Source of the DNA: STD2-102 sp964414205
GTDB taxonomy: Bacteria > Bacillota > Clostridia > Christensenellales > CAG-917
DNA length: 47,083 nt
NCBI GenBank assembly: GCA_964414205.1
Contig: CAYPVP010000004.1
Span: 1-47,083, forward strand
Reading direction: 5' to 3'
The number at the start of each line of letters is the position of its first letter. Position 1 is the stretch's first letter. Of the stretch, positions 33,881 through 42,100 are shown piece by piece. Both the position numbers and the translations under genes were made by a program. The notes beneath the pieces were generated by a model. The model ran no database searches and was not told the DNA's origin. It worked only from the letters and a program-made list of their open reading frames with translations.

Positions 33881-34116
33881 ATGGTCAAAATATAGTTTGA
33901 AAAAACTGTTGGACAATGATGTGCTTTTGGTTTTGCATTTGAAAGTCAATTTGTCAATGATAAAAGAATAGAAGCAAAAAAGTCTAAAAGCAAAAAGATA
34001 TAAAACAAAAATCAACAAATTGCAAAGCAAAAAATAACAAGTCAAAAAGTCAACAAATAGAAAAGCGATTTGTAAAAGCAACAGAAAAGCAACAAATACG
34101 AAAAGCAAAAATAAGC

Positions 34117-34144
34117 AAAAAAACATTGGAAACAATGTTTTTTT
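34117..34144 (+). terminator. AT-rich terminator hairpin after the PHP gene
   Basis: A 12-bp stem (34117-34128 with 34133-34144) with a GAAA loop; the right arm itself ends in seven T. About 235 bp after the PHP stop. Confidence 0.65.
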
Positions 34145-34503
34145 GTATAGTTGCTTAATAGCACATTTAAAATAAATGTTATAAAAAGAACCATATGACA
34201 AAAATTTAAGCAATCAAATGAAAAATAGAAATGTGTAATCATAAAGTTTTTGTTAAAAAATGTAAGCAAATAATGATGAATGGCTTTGTATATAAGGTGA
34301 TGTTGTGGTGATAATCAAAGAAAAACAAAAGACAAACAAGTTCTAAACAAAACAATGTTATAATTCTAAAAAGAACTACATAAAAAATGAACAATGCATA
34401 AACAATGAATAGACTAGGCATATGAAAATGTAAAGATAGAATTATGCAAAAAAATCAATATGCAAAGTAAGTGGAAAACTGTTGCGAAACAGCAAAAAGC
34501 GAA

Positions 34504-34663
34504 ACACCAATGTAGTGATAAACAATGGCGAAAGACCAAAAAAGTTGAAACACCAATGTTGTGAAAGAACAAAATAGTGAGACACCAATGTAGTGATAAA
34601 CAATGGCGAAAGACCAAAAAAGTTGAAACACCAATGTTGTGAAAGAACAAAATAGTGAGACAC
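34504..34663. repeat. Two 78-bp tandem repeats, each with two sub-repeats
   Basis: Exact copies begin at 34504 and 34582, with the first bases of a third at 34660. In each, ACACCAATGTWGTGA occurs twice, so sub-repeats start at 34504, 34550, 34582 and 34628 (alternating 46 and 32 bp). Copies are almost identical, implying recent duplication or active homogenisation. Confidence 0.92.
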
Positions 34664-34704
34664 TCAAAATATAAAATTTATAAAAACAAATTTGAAAAAT
34701 GCGA

Positions 34705-34743
34705 TTAAAAAACAATGGTCATTTTAATGCCATTGTTTTTTAA
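34705..34743. terminator. Long AT-rich hairpin, probably bidirectional terminator
   Basis: A 14-bp perfect stem (34705-34718 with 34730-34743) plus three further pairs in the 11-base loop region. T-runs lie in both arms' outer halves, so it could end the leftward phosphoglycerate mutase transcript. Its CAATGG/CCATTG core also appears in the 78-bp repeats and at 34807. Confidence 0.7.
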
Positions 34744-34837
34744 ATTACTGTAAAATTGTTGGGAACTAGCAATATAATTTAATGCGAAATAGTTAAAAAT
34801 TGAATACCATTGTTTTTTTGTTAACTGAAAACAAGCA

Positions 34838-34892
34838 ACACAACAGTTACACAACAGTTACACAACAAGCAACACAACAAGTAACACAACTA
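34838..34892. repeat. Short ACACAACA tandem array
   Basis: About five units of 11-12 bp, each starting ACACAAC and followed by AGTT, AAGCA, AAGTA or TAGA. Located 60 bp past the 3' end of the minus-strand phosphoglycerate mutase gene. Confidence 0.85.
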
Positions 34893-34951
34893 GAAATAAA
34901 ACTTGCAACAAATTTTATAAAATTGCTACAACTTTTTTGATTTGCAATAGG

Positions 34952-36160
34952 TTATTTTTCAACAAACATTTTCATCAAATCAGGTGCATAGTCAATTTTT
35001 GTTGTTGAAAATGCTGCGCCATTTTCTGTGAAAACACCACCATCACCCAATTTTTTGTCGTTTTGCCACATCAAAAATGGAACAGGGGTTCTGTCATGTG
35101 TGAGAGTTGTCAATGGTGTGTAGTGGTCAGGCATCACCAAAACTCGCAATGATTCTCCATTTTGTGTCATATGTTGAACAATTGGTTTCAAAATTTTGCT
35201 GTCAATCAATTCGATTGCTTTCACTTTGCCATGAACATCGCCTTGGTGTCCACACTCATCAGGGGCTTCAAGGTGAACAAAAACAAAATCTTGACCTTTT
35301 TCAAATTCGTTTATGGCTGCTTGGGCTTTTCCATCAAAGTTTGTGCGAACTGTTCCAGTTGCACCTTCAACATCGATTGAACTCATTCCTGCACCGATTG
35401 CAATGCCTTTCAAAAGGTCAACAGCAGAAATCATTGAGCCGTTCAAGTTTCTGTAATCGTGGAAATTTTGAAGTTGAGGTTTTGTGCCTTCTCCCCAAAG
35501 CCAAATTGAGTTGGCAGGTCGTTTTCCATTTTTGATTCGTTGTTGATTTACAAGATGATTTGAAAGAATTTGTTGAGCCTCTTTGTAAAGTTCGACAAAA
35601 CGCTCTCCATTTATGCCTTGTGGCAGATATTTTGCAATTTTTTGTTTTGAAATGTCATGAGGTGGTGTGAGTTCAGTGCCGACTTTGCTGTTTTTCAGAA
35701 CCAAACAATGACGATAACTTATGCCATTGTAAAAATGCAAAAGTTCATTGCCTAAATTTTCTTGTAATGATTCAATCAGTTGTTTTGATTCGGCTGTGGA
35801 AATTTCTCCTGCTGAATAGTCTATCATTGTTTTTTCTTCAAATGGCTCATCATCAGAAAGTGTCACCAAATTGCATCTGATGGCAATGTCTGAATCTGAC
35901 AAATCAATTCCAAGTGAAAGTGCTTCCAAAGGACTACGCCCTGTATAGCATTTTTCAGCATCATATCCAAGTGCTGACAAATTGGCAGTGTCGCTTCCTG
36001 GTTTCAAAGAATCGGGGACAGTTTTGACTGTTCCGATGATTGCAGTTTCGCTCATTTTGTCCATGGTTGGTTTTGAAGCAACAGCCATTGAAGTTTTTCC
36101 ATCCAATTCAGGAACTGGAAAATCTGCCATTCCGTCGCATAATACGAGAAGATATTTCAT
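34952..36160 (-). CDS. apgM: 2,3-bisphosphoglycerate-independent phosphoglycerate mutase, archaeal type (ApgM)
   Basis: A 402-residue alkaline-phosphatase-superfamily enzyme interconverting 3- and 2-phosphoglycerate in glycolysis. It is the short ApgM class rather than the 510-residue GpmI. It starts Met-Lys-Tyr-Leu-Leu-Val-Leu-Cys-Asp-Gly-Met-Ala-Asp, has the active serine in Lys-Pro-Gly-Ser-Asp-Thr-Ala-Asn, and the metal ligands in Glu-Ala-Pro-Asp-Glu-Cys-Gly-His-Gln-Gly-Asp and Pro-Asp-His-Tyr, plus Thr-His-Asp-Arg-Thr-Pro-Val-Pro-Phe. AGGTG precedes the ATG. It is monocistronic on the minus strand. Relatives with homoserine-kinase-like activity exist, so phosphoglycerate is the likely rather than certain substrate. 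Confidence 0.92.
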   Translation of the reverse strand: MKYLLVLCDGMADFPVPELDGKTSMAVASKPTMDKMSETAIIGTVKTVPDSLKPGSDTANLSALGYDAEKCYTGRSPLEALSLGIDLSDSDIAIRCNLVTLSDDEPFEEKTMIDYSAGEISTAESKQLIESLQENLGNELLHFYNGISYRHCLVLKNSKVGTELTPPHDISKQKIAKYLPQGINGERFVELYKEAQQILSNHLVNQQRIKNGKRPANSIWLWGEGTKPQLQNFHDYRNLNGSMISAVDLLKGIAIGAGMSSIDVEGATGTVRTNFDGKAQAAINEFEKGQDFVFVHLEAPDECGHQGDVHGKVKAIELIDSKILKPIVQHMTQNGESLRVLVMPDHYTPLTTLTHDRTPVPFLMWQNDKKLGDGGVFTENGAAFSTTKIDYAPDLMKMFVEK

Positions 36161-36650
36161 AATGCACCTACAAATTTTCTATGATGTCATTTTATGGCAA
36201 AACAAAGAAAATGTCAAACCAATCAGGCAAGTCTTATGACGAGGAAAAAATCTAAAAAAGTATAAAAGTATAAGATAAAGTTTTGGTGAAAGCATTTGAT
36301 TGCTTTTTGCACGCAATAAAATTTCTTGCCTTTTGAATTATACTAATTGTGATTTAAACTGATTGGTATTGTGGTTTAGATTGATTGTGAACACAAAGTT
36401 CAATTTTGCGATTCATTGAAAACAAAAATATGAAAACTTATTTTAATTGATAATCATTTGGAACACGAATCGACAATGATTTAGAACACAAATTTGCACA
36501 ATATATAAATGATGTGTTGAAAATTCAAACTAAAATAGTGCCTTAAAACACAATTTTTCAAAATCTAAAATTATTTATACCAAAAATGAATTTGAACGAA
36601 AATGGACACAAAAAACATTAGATTTGAAAAAATGCAATTTAAAAGTTCAT
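36161..36650. other. Intergenic region between the two minus-strand genes
   Basis: 490 bp without a gene. Imperfect direct repeats are seen: TGTGRTTTARAYTGATTG twice (about 36350-36388) and a 25-bp AATSATTTRGAACACRAAT pair (about 36450-36500). No clear promoter or terminator. Confidence 0.5.
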
Positions 36651-37550
36651 TCAAAACAAAATCCAATTTCCAGGAGTCACCAAAACAAAACTAAGAAATG
36701 CAAAAAACAAAGATATTAGTCCTAGATGTAGAAGATAGATGACAAGAGCATGCTTTCCTACAAACTTTATTGGTGCAAAAATCTTGTTTTGAAAAAGCGA
36801 ACAAACAGGTTTTTGTTTTTGATACAGAATTTGCGAAACGGCAACTCCAAAAAAGAAAAACCCTGCATAAGGAATTATCGGAAAAAAATCACCAGGAGAA
36901 ACTATGCTTTGCGAAACAAAACTGTCTGCTGGAAAAAATATGAACAATGGAAGGGGTGTGTTTTTTGGTGGAACATAAAACATATAGAGTCCTGCAACGA
37001 CAAGTGTCAGCCCCCCAAAAAACGAACATAGAAACAATCTTTTTGAAAAAGCACTCTTGCACAACTTGTTTGCAATTTCTTCAATGAAAGTGTGAAAAAG
37101 CATGCAAACTGCCAAACAATGAAGCACGCCAAAAGTAACCAAAGTTCCAGAAACATTCATGCTGTTTTCGATGTAGAGTGTTGCGAAAGAAAAAATAGTT
37201 GCAATCAGAATCAGAATGTTTGCCCGTTTTGTCTTGTTGTGCGAAAATTTGCCACTGATTCCTGAAACGGAAAAGAAAATGAACACAGCAACAAAGTGTC
37301 CTTGGATTCGCAATTCGGAATGCCAATATGAAAACGAAGCATTGTAAAAGTCGGCAAAAAAATTGAGTTTTGTGCCAACAGTTTGGGCAAACCATTGTGG
37401 CCCAAAAACCGTCATGACCAAATAGAAAATGTGGTCAAGAACCATCAACAAAACACAAAAGCCTCGCAAAAAATCTATTTCACCAATGCGATTTTTTTGT
37501 AGGTTTGGTTCAAGAAATTCAATTGTGTCATCAAAAAAAGTTGTTTTCAT
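36651..37550 (-). CDS. HGSNAT/DUF1624-like membrane acyltransferase
   Basis: A 299-residue polytopic membrane protein with about eight helices. The N-terminal Arg-Ile-Gly-Glu-Ile-Asp-Phe-Leu-Arg-Gly-Phe-Cys-Val with Leu-Asp-His soon after, the Pro-Tyr-Ala-Gly-Phe-Phe-Phe-Phe-Gly-Val-Ala loop, and the C-terminal Gly-Lys-His-Ala-Leu-Val-Ile-Tyr-Leu-Leu-His are the signatures of the heparan-alpha-glucosaminide N-acetyltransferase catalytic family (YeiB/acyltransferase-3-related). In bacteria these probably acylate cell-surface sugars or lipids; the substrate is unknown. The ATG at 37550 is preferred; an in-frame TTG at 37589 would add 13 residues, and neither has a strong ribosome site. No operon partner on the minus strand. 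Confidence 0.85.
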   Translation of the reverse strand: MKTTFFDDTIEFLEPNLQKNRIGEIDFLRGFCVLLMVLDHIFYLVMTVFGPQWFAQTVGTKLNFFADFYNASFSYWHSELRIQGHFVAVFIFFSVSGISGKFSHNKTKRANILILIATIFSFATLYIENSMNVSGTLVTFGVLHCLAVCMLFHTFIEEIANKLCKSAFSKRLFLCSFFGGLTLVVAGLYMFYVPPKNTPLPLFIFFPADSFVSQSIVSPGDFFPIIPYAGFFFFGVAVSQILYQKQKPVCSLFQNKIFAPIKFVGKHALVIYLLHLGLISLFFAFLSFVLVTPGNWILF

Positions 37551-37854
37551 TGTTTTCAAAGTTTTTGTGTCGCTTGCAAAATTATGCAAATTATGTCTGT
37601 CACAAGACCAAATTTTTGTGGTTTGTCATGGCAAAACTGATGTATTCCCTTTTGTAGCCAAACTGCCGTAGCCAAACTGTAAAAAGGAGTTTGAGCAAAA
37701 AATGGTTGAACAAAACTATTGTTTCCAGATTGTTGTTGAGCATTCTTGCAAAGCATATTTTGAGAAATTATATCGTGAATGAGGGTCAAAGTCAATTTGA
37801 ATGTTGACAATGCAAAATTCAACGAATATCATGAGATATTGTGTAGGAGAAATT
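37551..37854. other. Divergent intergenic region
   Basis: Separates the minus-strand acyltransferase from the DUF4380-like gene. It contains a 12-bp direct repeat GTAGCCAAACTG (37654-37665 and 37668-37679) and a possible 26-codon reading frame after AAAGGAG (37702-37782). No convincing promoter was found for either flanking gene. Confidence 0.5.
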
Positions 37855-38688
37855 ATGAATTTTGAAAATTACAAAAATTTTGGCAAATGTGCCGTCTTTG
37901 AAAAAAATGGAATTGTTGCAAGGGTGACAGTCGATGTTGGACCAAGAATAATCTATTATGGAACACATGATTTCAACTTTTTGTGTGAAGATGTTGACAG
38001 AAATGTTTGCAAAGATGGAGAATTTTTTGATTTGCACTATGGAAAATCATCAAAGTGGTTTTTGTATGGTGGACATAGGGTTTGGAAATCGAAAGAAGAT
38101 TTGGAAACATACACTGTTGACAACTCGCCCGTTGACGTTGTTGTTTGTGGACAAGAAGGTAGTTTCTTTTCGCCAGTCACGCCATTTGGTTTGCAATTTG
38201 GGTTTGATTTGAAAATGAACGATGATGGCAGTTTGAACATAAAAAATCGCATAAAAAACTATGAAAAAGCAAGAGAATTGTCGATTTGGTCCATCACTGT
38301 TTTGGCAAAAGGTGGCACATTGAACGCCACATTGAACAAAGCAGAAAGTGAATTTTTGCCAAAGCAAAATTATGTTTTTTGGGAATATTCAAATGTCAAT
38401 GATGAAAGGCTGAAAATTGATGAAGAAAAATTGATTTTGAAACAAACAAGCAAAGACAAACCATTCAAAATTGGAATGTTTTTGAATGAAAACAAAGTGT
38501 GCTATCACCTGAACGGAAAAACTTTGAATTTTGAATATCAGCAAAAAACAGGAACGTTTGGCGACTATGGTTGCAACTTTGAAAGTTATACAAATGAGCA
38601 TATTTTGGAAACAGAAAGTTTGGGAAACGTTGAAATTTTGCCACAAAATGGTGAAATCACACTAAATGAAAAATGGTTTATAAGTTGA
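37855..38688 (+). CDS. DUF4380-like, mutarotase-fold protein
   Basis: A 277-residue soluble protein with no signal peptide. Its pattern fits the galactose-mutarotase-like fold of DUF4380: an early Val-Gly-Pro-Arg-Ile-Ile-Tyr-Tyr-Gly, the Tyr-Gly-Gly-His-Arg-Val-Trp motif (about 64-70), Thr-Tyr-Thr-Val-Asp-Asn-Ser-Pro-Val, then strands with Ile-Lys-Asn-Arg-Ile-Lys-Asn-Tyr and Leu-Ser-Ile-Trp-Ser-Ile-Thr. The conserved His-Arg pair suggests sugar binding, but no reaction is established for the family. GGAG lies just before the ATG at 37855; an in-frame ATG at 37801 lacks such a site. Monocistronic, with a terminator 95 bp downstream. Confidence 0.78.
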   Translation: MNFENYKNFGKCAVFEKNGIVARVTVDVGPRIIYYGTHDFNFLCEDVDRNVCKDGEFFDLHYGKSSKWFLYGGHRVWKSKEDLETYTVDNSPVDVVVCGQEGSFFSPVTPFGLQFGFDLKMNDDGSLNIKNRIKNYEKARELSIWSITVLAKGGTLNATLNKAESEFLPKQNYVFWEYSNVNDERLKIDEEKLILKQTSKDKPFKIGMFLNENKVCYHLNGKTLNFEYQQKTGTFGDYGCNFESYTNEHILETESLGNVEILPQNGEITLNEKWFIS

Positions 38689-38783
38689 TTATAATAGACA
38701 ACTTGTTTATCAAAAACGCGAAAATTACTAAAAAATGAAAAATATTTAAAATTTTTTTTCAAAATTAAAAAATTTTTATTTGC

Positions 38784-38825
38784 AAAATCGGACAAAACAT
38801 GACAAGTTTTTGTTCGATTTTTTTT
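38784..38825 (+). terminator. Rho-independent terminator after the DUF4380-like gene
   Basis: A 14-bp stem (38784-38797 with 38808-38821, one G-U pair) and a run of T downstream. Confidence 0.82.
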
Positions 38826-39058
38826 ATATTTTTGCCCCAATGGAAAAGACACAAATATGCGAGAAACGCATTCTAAAAAATTGCAAATGCAAAAAATTGC
38901 TCAAAAGCATGTTTTGAAAATGAAAAAAACAGGCATTTTTGCAACGAATTTCTGATTTGCAAATCGTTTTCATCAAAATGGAAAAAAAAATAATTCAAAA
39001 ACCCTCAAATCGCTGGAAATCAATGCAAATTTTGGCATTTTGTTTTTTGAAAATCATG

Positions 39059-39087
39059 TTGACATTAGGGGGGCTATCAATTAGAAT
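39059..39087 (+). promoter_or_regulatory. Sigma-A promoter of the giant lipoprotein
   Basis: TTGACA at 39059-39064 and TAGAAT at 39082-39087, spacer 17 bp. The spacer holds a run of six G. The leader is about 40 bp and ends in GGAGAGAG before the ATG. Confidence 0.83.
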
Positions 39088-39131
39088 TTACATGTATATT
39101 TTTTTATAACTACACGCGTAGGAGAGAGATT

Positions 39132-42100
39132 ATGAGGAGAAAATTTTCCATACTACTGGTTGTCGTGATGCTTATCGTCACATGCGTTTCGCTTTTTGCT
39201 TGCACAAAAACAGCGCCACCAATCACAACAACACCAGGTGGAGATGACACAAATGCTGGAGTTGGCAGTGTCGCAAGTTCTATTGCTTGGGACAAAATTG
39301 TCAGCAGTATTGTCAAACTTGATGAACAAGACAAAACGGTGCTAAACCTTGACCAACGAGTTGTTGTTGGTGGAAACATCGAAAATGGCAGTGGTGACCC
39401 TTTGTTTGGTTACAACTTGGCATTTGACATGCAAGGAAGCATTGATGCTCGTGATGCATTGAGAAACGGAGACGGAAGTTTGGTCACCCCAATCGAAAAA
39501 AGCAAGTCTGCTTTCAAGATTGAGATGAAAAAAATCAACTATGTCACCAACGAAGAAAGCACTGTTTTTGGAGCGTATTACAAAAACGGCGTTTTGCTTT
39601 TGGATGTTTCAGTTTTGTCCGGTGGAAAGACCGTTTTCAAAGTGACTGACGCCGATGTTCCTTCCGTTGTCGAGATGCTCAAAACTACATACAAAAACAT
39701 GAATTTGCAATCAAAACTCAACGATTTGTTGAACACAAACATTGATGTTTTGAACATGAAAGTGATTGACCTTGTTGTCAATTTGCTGTTCAAAGATTGC
39801 ACCATTGTTGAAGATGCAAGTGGCAAGTCGAAAATTTCTGTCAATTTGGAAGCACCTGACAAAATCATCGAAATTGGTTTGAACGCTCTTGCAGGTATGC
39901 TTGGAAATGTTGGAACTCAAATTCTTTCAATGATAGATGGCTTTGGAATCAAATTTGGTTTCAATGGCAAACTTGTTGTCACAACTGATGTAAACGGTGT
40001 TTTTGAAAACATTGACTCAAAACTCAGCATACTTTTGAAAGACCAAGCAGGAAATGTCAACAACGCTTTGAGTGTCAAATATCAAAAGCAAGACATTTTT
40101 GTTGACAATGGGGTTGATGCAGATGGCAAACCTAATGTCAAAATTCCTGATTTCCCTGAAACTTCCTATGTGGATTTTTCTTTTACGGAACTTACACTTG
40201 ATGTCAACGTCCATGTCGATGCTGACCAAGATGGAAACCTTACAATCAATGGCATTTCAAACGCATTTGGTTCTCTCCTCACCAATTTGCTTGGAAACAT
40301 TGCTTCTTCTGATTTGGGCAAAATGCCAATTTCTCTCAAAGATATTCACAAAGACATGAAATTGACAGTTCGTGCAGATGTTGACATGATCAACAACGCA
40401 AATTCTGTTGTTCTCATTCGCTTGACCACCGACAAAGGCATGGTGGCAGGTCTTTATTACTATGGTGCAGAAAACACCATGTATGTTGACTTGTCAGGTG
40501 TTTTGGGTGATTCTGGAAAATATAAAGTTGAAAACCTTGACCTTTCAAAGGTCGTTCGTGAAAAACTCAATTCTGTCATTGGCAACATTGGAAAAAATGG
40601 AAAAATTGCTTCAAATGAAAATTTGAGTTTTGATCAAAAACTTGCTACATACATTTCTGAAACAGTTGTTGCAAGAGGAAACTCAACAATTTCTGATGAA
40701 GACCGTAGAGTTGTCTTCAACCAAGTCATGGAAATGCTTGGAAAAGGCTCCGTTGAAATTGAAGGCAAAACCTATGAAATTGTCAAAGAAGCCAAAATTT
40801 CAGAAGCAGGTGTTGCAGAAGTTGACGTTTTTGGAATCATCAAAACTGTTTTGAAAGCACTTGATGTAAACATGGGTGCTGGAATCACAATTGACAGCAT
40901 TGTGCTTGATTTGAGTGATGAAGTTTTGATTTCAATTTTGGGTATGTTCACTGAAAATCCAAAATTGCCACTTCACATTGGCGAAATCAGAATTGATGCA
41001 AAAGGCTTTATGACTGGTGCAAATTTCTCAATGAGCATCACTGGAAAAGACGTTCTTCAAGGAATTGGAATCAAGATTGGCTCAACAGGAAAACCTGTTG
41101 CACCAGGTGAAACTGGCTATGCAGAATATCTTGAAGCAAGAACATTTTTGAAATATGGTGCAATCGATGAATTTGCTGAACAAGGCGTAATTTATAATTC
41201 AAAAGATTTTATCAGTGACAAAGTTTTGACTGTAAAAGAACAATATTTTACAATGTCAGAAAACGGCAAACTGAACATTGAAAAACTTTCAGTTGGTGCA
41301 ACATTGTCATTTGGCTATAACGCTTCTGATGGCGACCTTGGCTCAATCAAATATGAAGATTCTGCTGTTGGCACAATCATCAATTTGATGCTCAAATCAT
41401 TTGGAAACAACCAAGCAAACATTGAATTGAGTGTAAAAGCAAATTTGAATTTGAAATCTTTGCTTAGTTCTGAAATTCAATTGCAAATCAGAGTGGACAA
41501 TGATGATAATAAAGTAGTTACTATTATATTAAAAGAAAAGTATCTATATTTAGACTTGACATCTTTGCTTGGAGAATCTGGTCGCATCAAGATTGACATT
41601 TCTCAATTTGTAAAAGATGGAGCAACATCTGATGATGCTGTTGCAACTGCAAATGAACCTGGCGCTTCAAACAAAATTGACATGATAGGACTTGTCGGCA
41701 TTGCTTTGAAAGGTGTCAATGTTGGAGATGGCTACATTGAAGTTTTGCTTGCAACAGGTGTCATTTCAAAAGTTTTGAACGCACTTGACAACAACATTGT
41801 CAACAAAATTTCATTCAGCCAAGAATTTGATGAAGGTGTTGGTGGAATTCGATTGACAATGAATGATGGACTCAACCTTACTCAAATCAACTTGTTTATG
41901 TATGCAACAATTGGTGCAAAAGTTTCTTTCACAGCACAACTTGGCGACATTCAAGTTCAAGTTGCACCACTTGCTATCACAGTTGCTGATGATGACAAAT
42001 ACATTGACTTTATGTCAAATCCAAACCTTTTCCTCAGCCTCAATTCAACAATTGACTTGAATGCAAAAGCAGGAACAATTGACTTGTCAAAAGGTCTTGA

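Larger units (their letters stand above)
33881..34951. other. About 1 kb noncoding region with hairpins and tandem repeats
   Basis: The longest gene-free stretch. From the left: an A-rich tract with recurring AAAAGCAA and CAACAAAT words (33975-34115), a hairpin (34117-34144), AT-rich sequence, a nested 78-bp tandem array (34504-34663), a 14-bp hairpin (34705-34743), and an ACACAACA array (34838-34892). Open frames on the minus strand here are products of the repeats and A-richness and have no ribosome sites. Confidence 0.75.
38689..39131 (+). other. Intergenic region before the giant lipoprotein gene
   Basis: 443 bp without a gene. It holds the terminator at 38784-38825 and the promoter at 39059-39087. 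Between them is A-rich sequence with no clear structure. Confidence 0.6.

Noticed and set aside
33839..34213. Hydrophobic 124-codon minus-strand frame
   Set aside because: Overlaps the 3' end of the PHP gene and arises from A-rich plus-strand sequence; hydrophobicity follows from T-rich codons.
34504..34663. CRISPR array
   Set aside because: Repeats are contiguous with alternating 46/32-bp periods and no unique spacers, and no cas genes are present.
34239..34715. Several minus-strand frames with Phe/Leu/Cys repeats
   Set aside because: They translate the 78-bp repeats and A-rich plus strand; three frames are open at once, none with a ribosome site.
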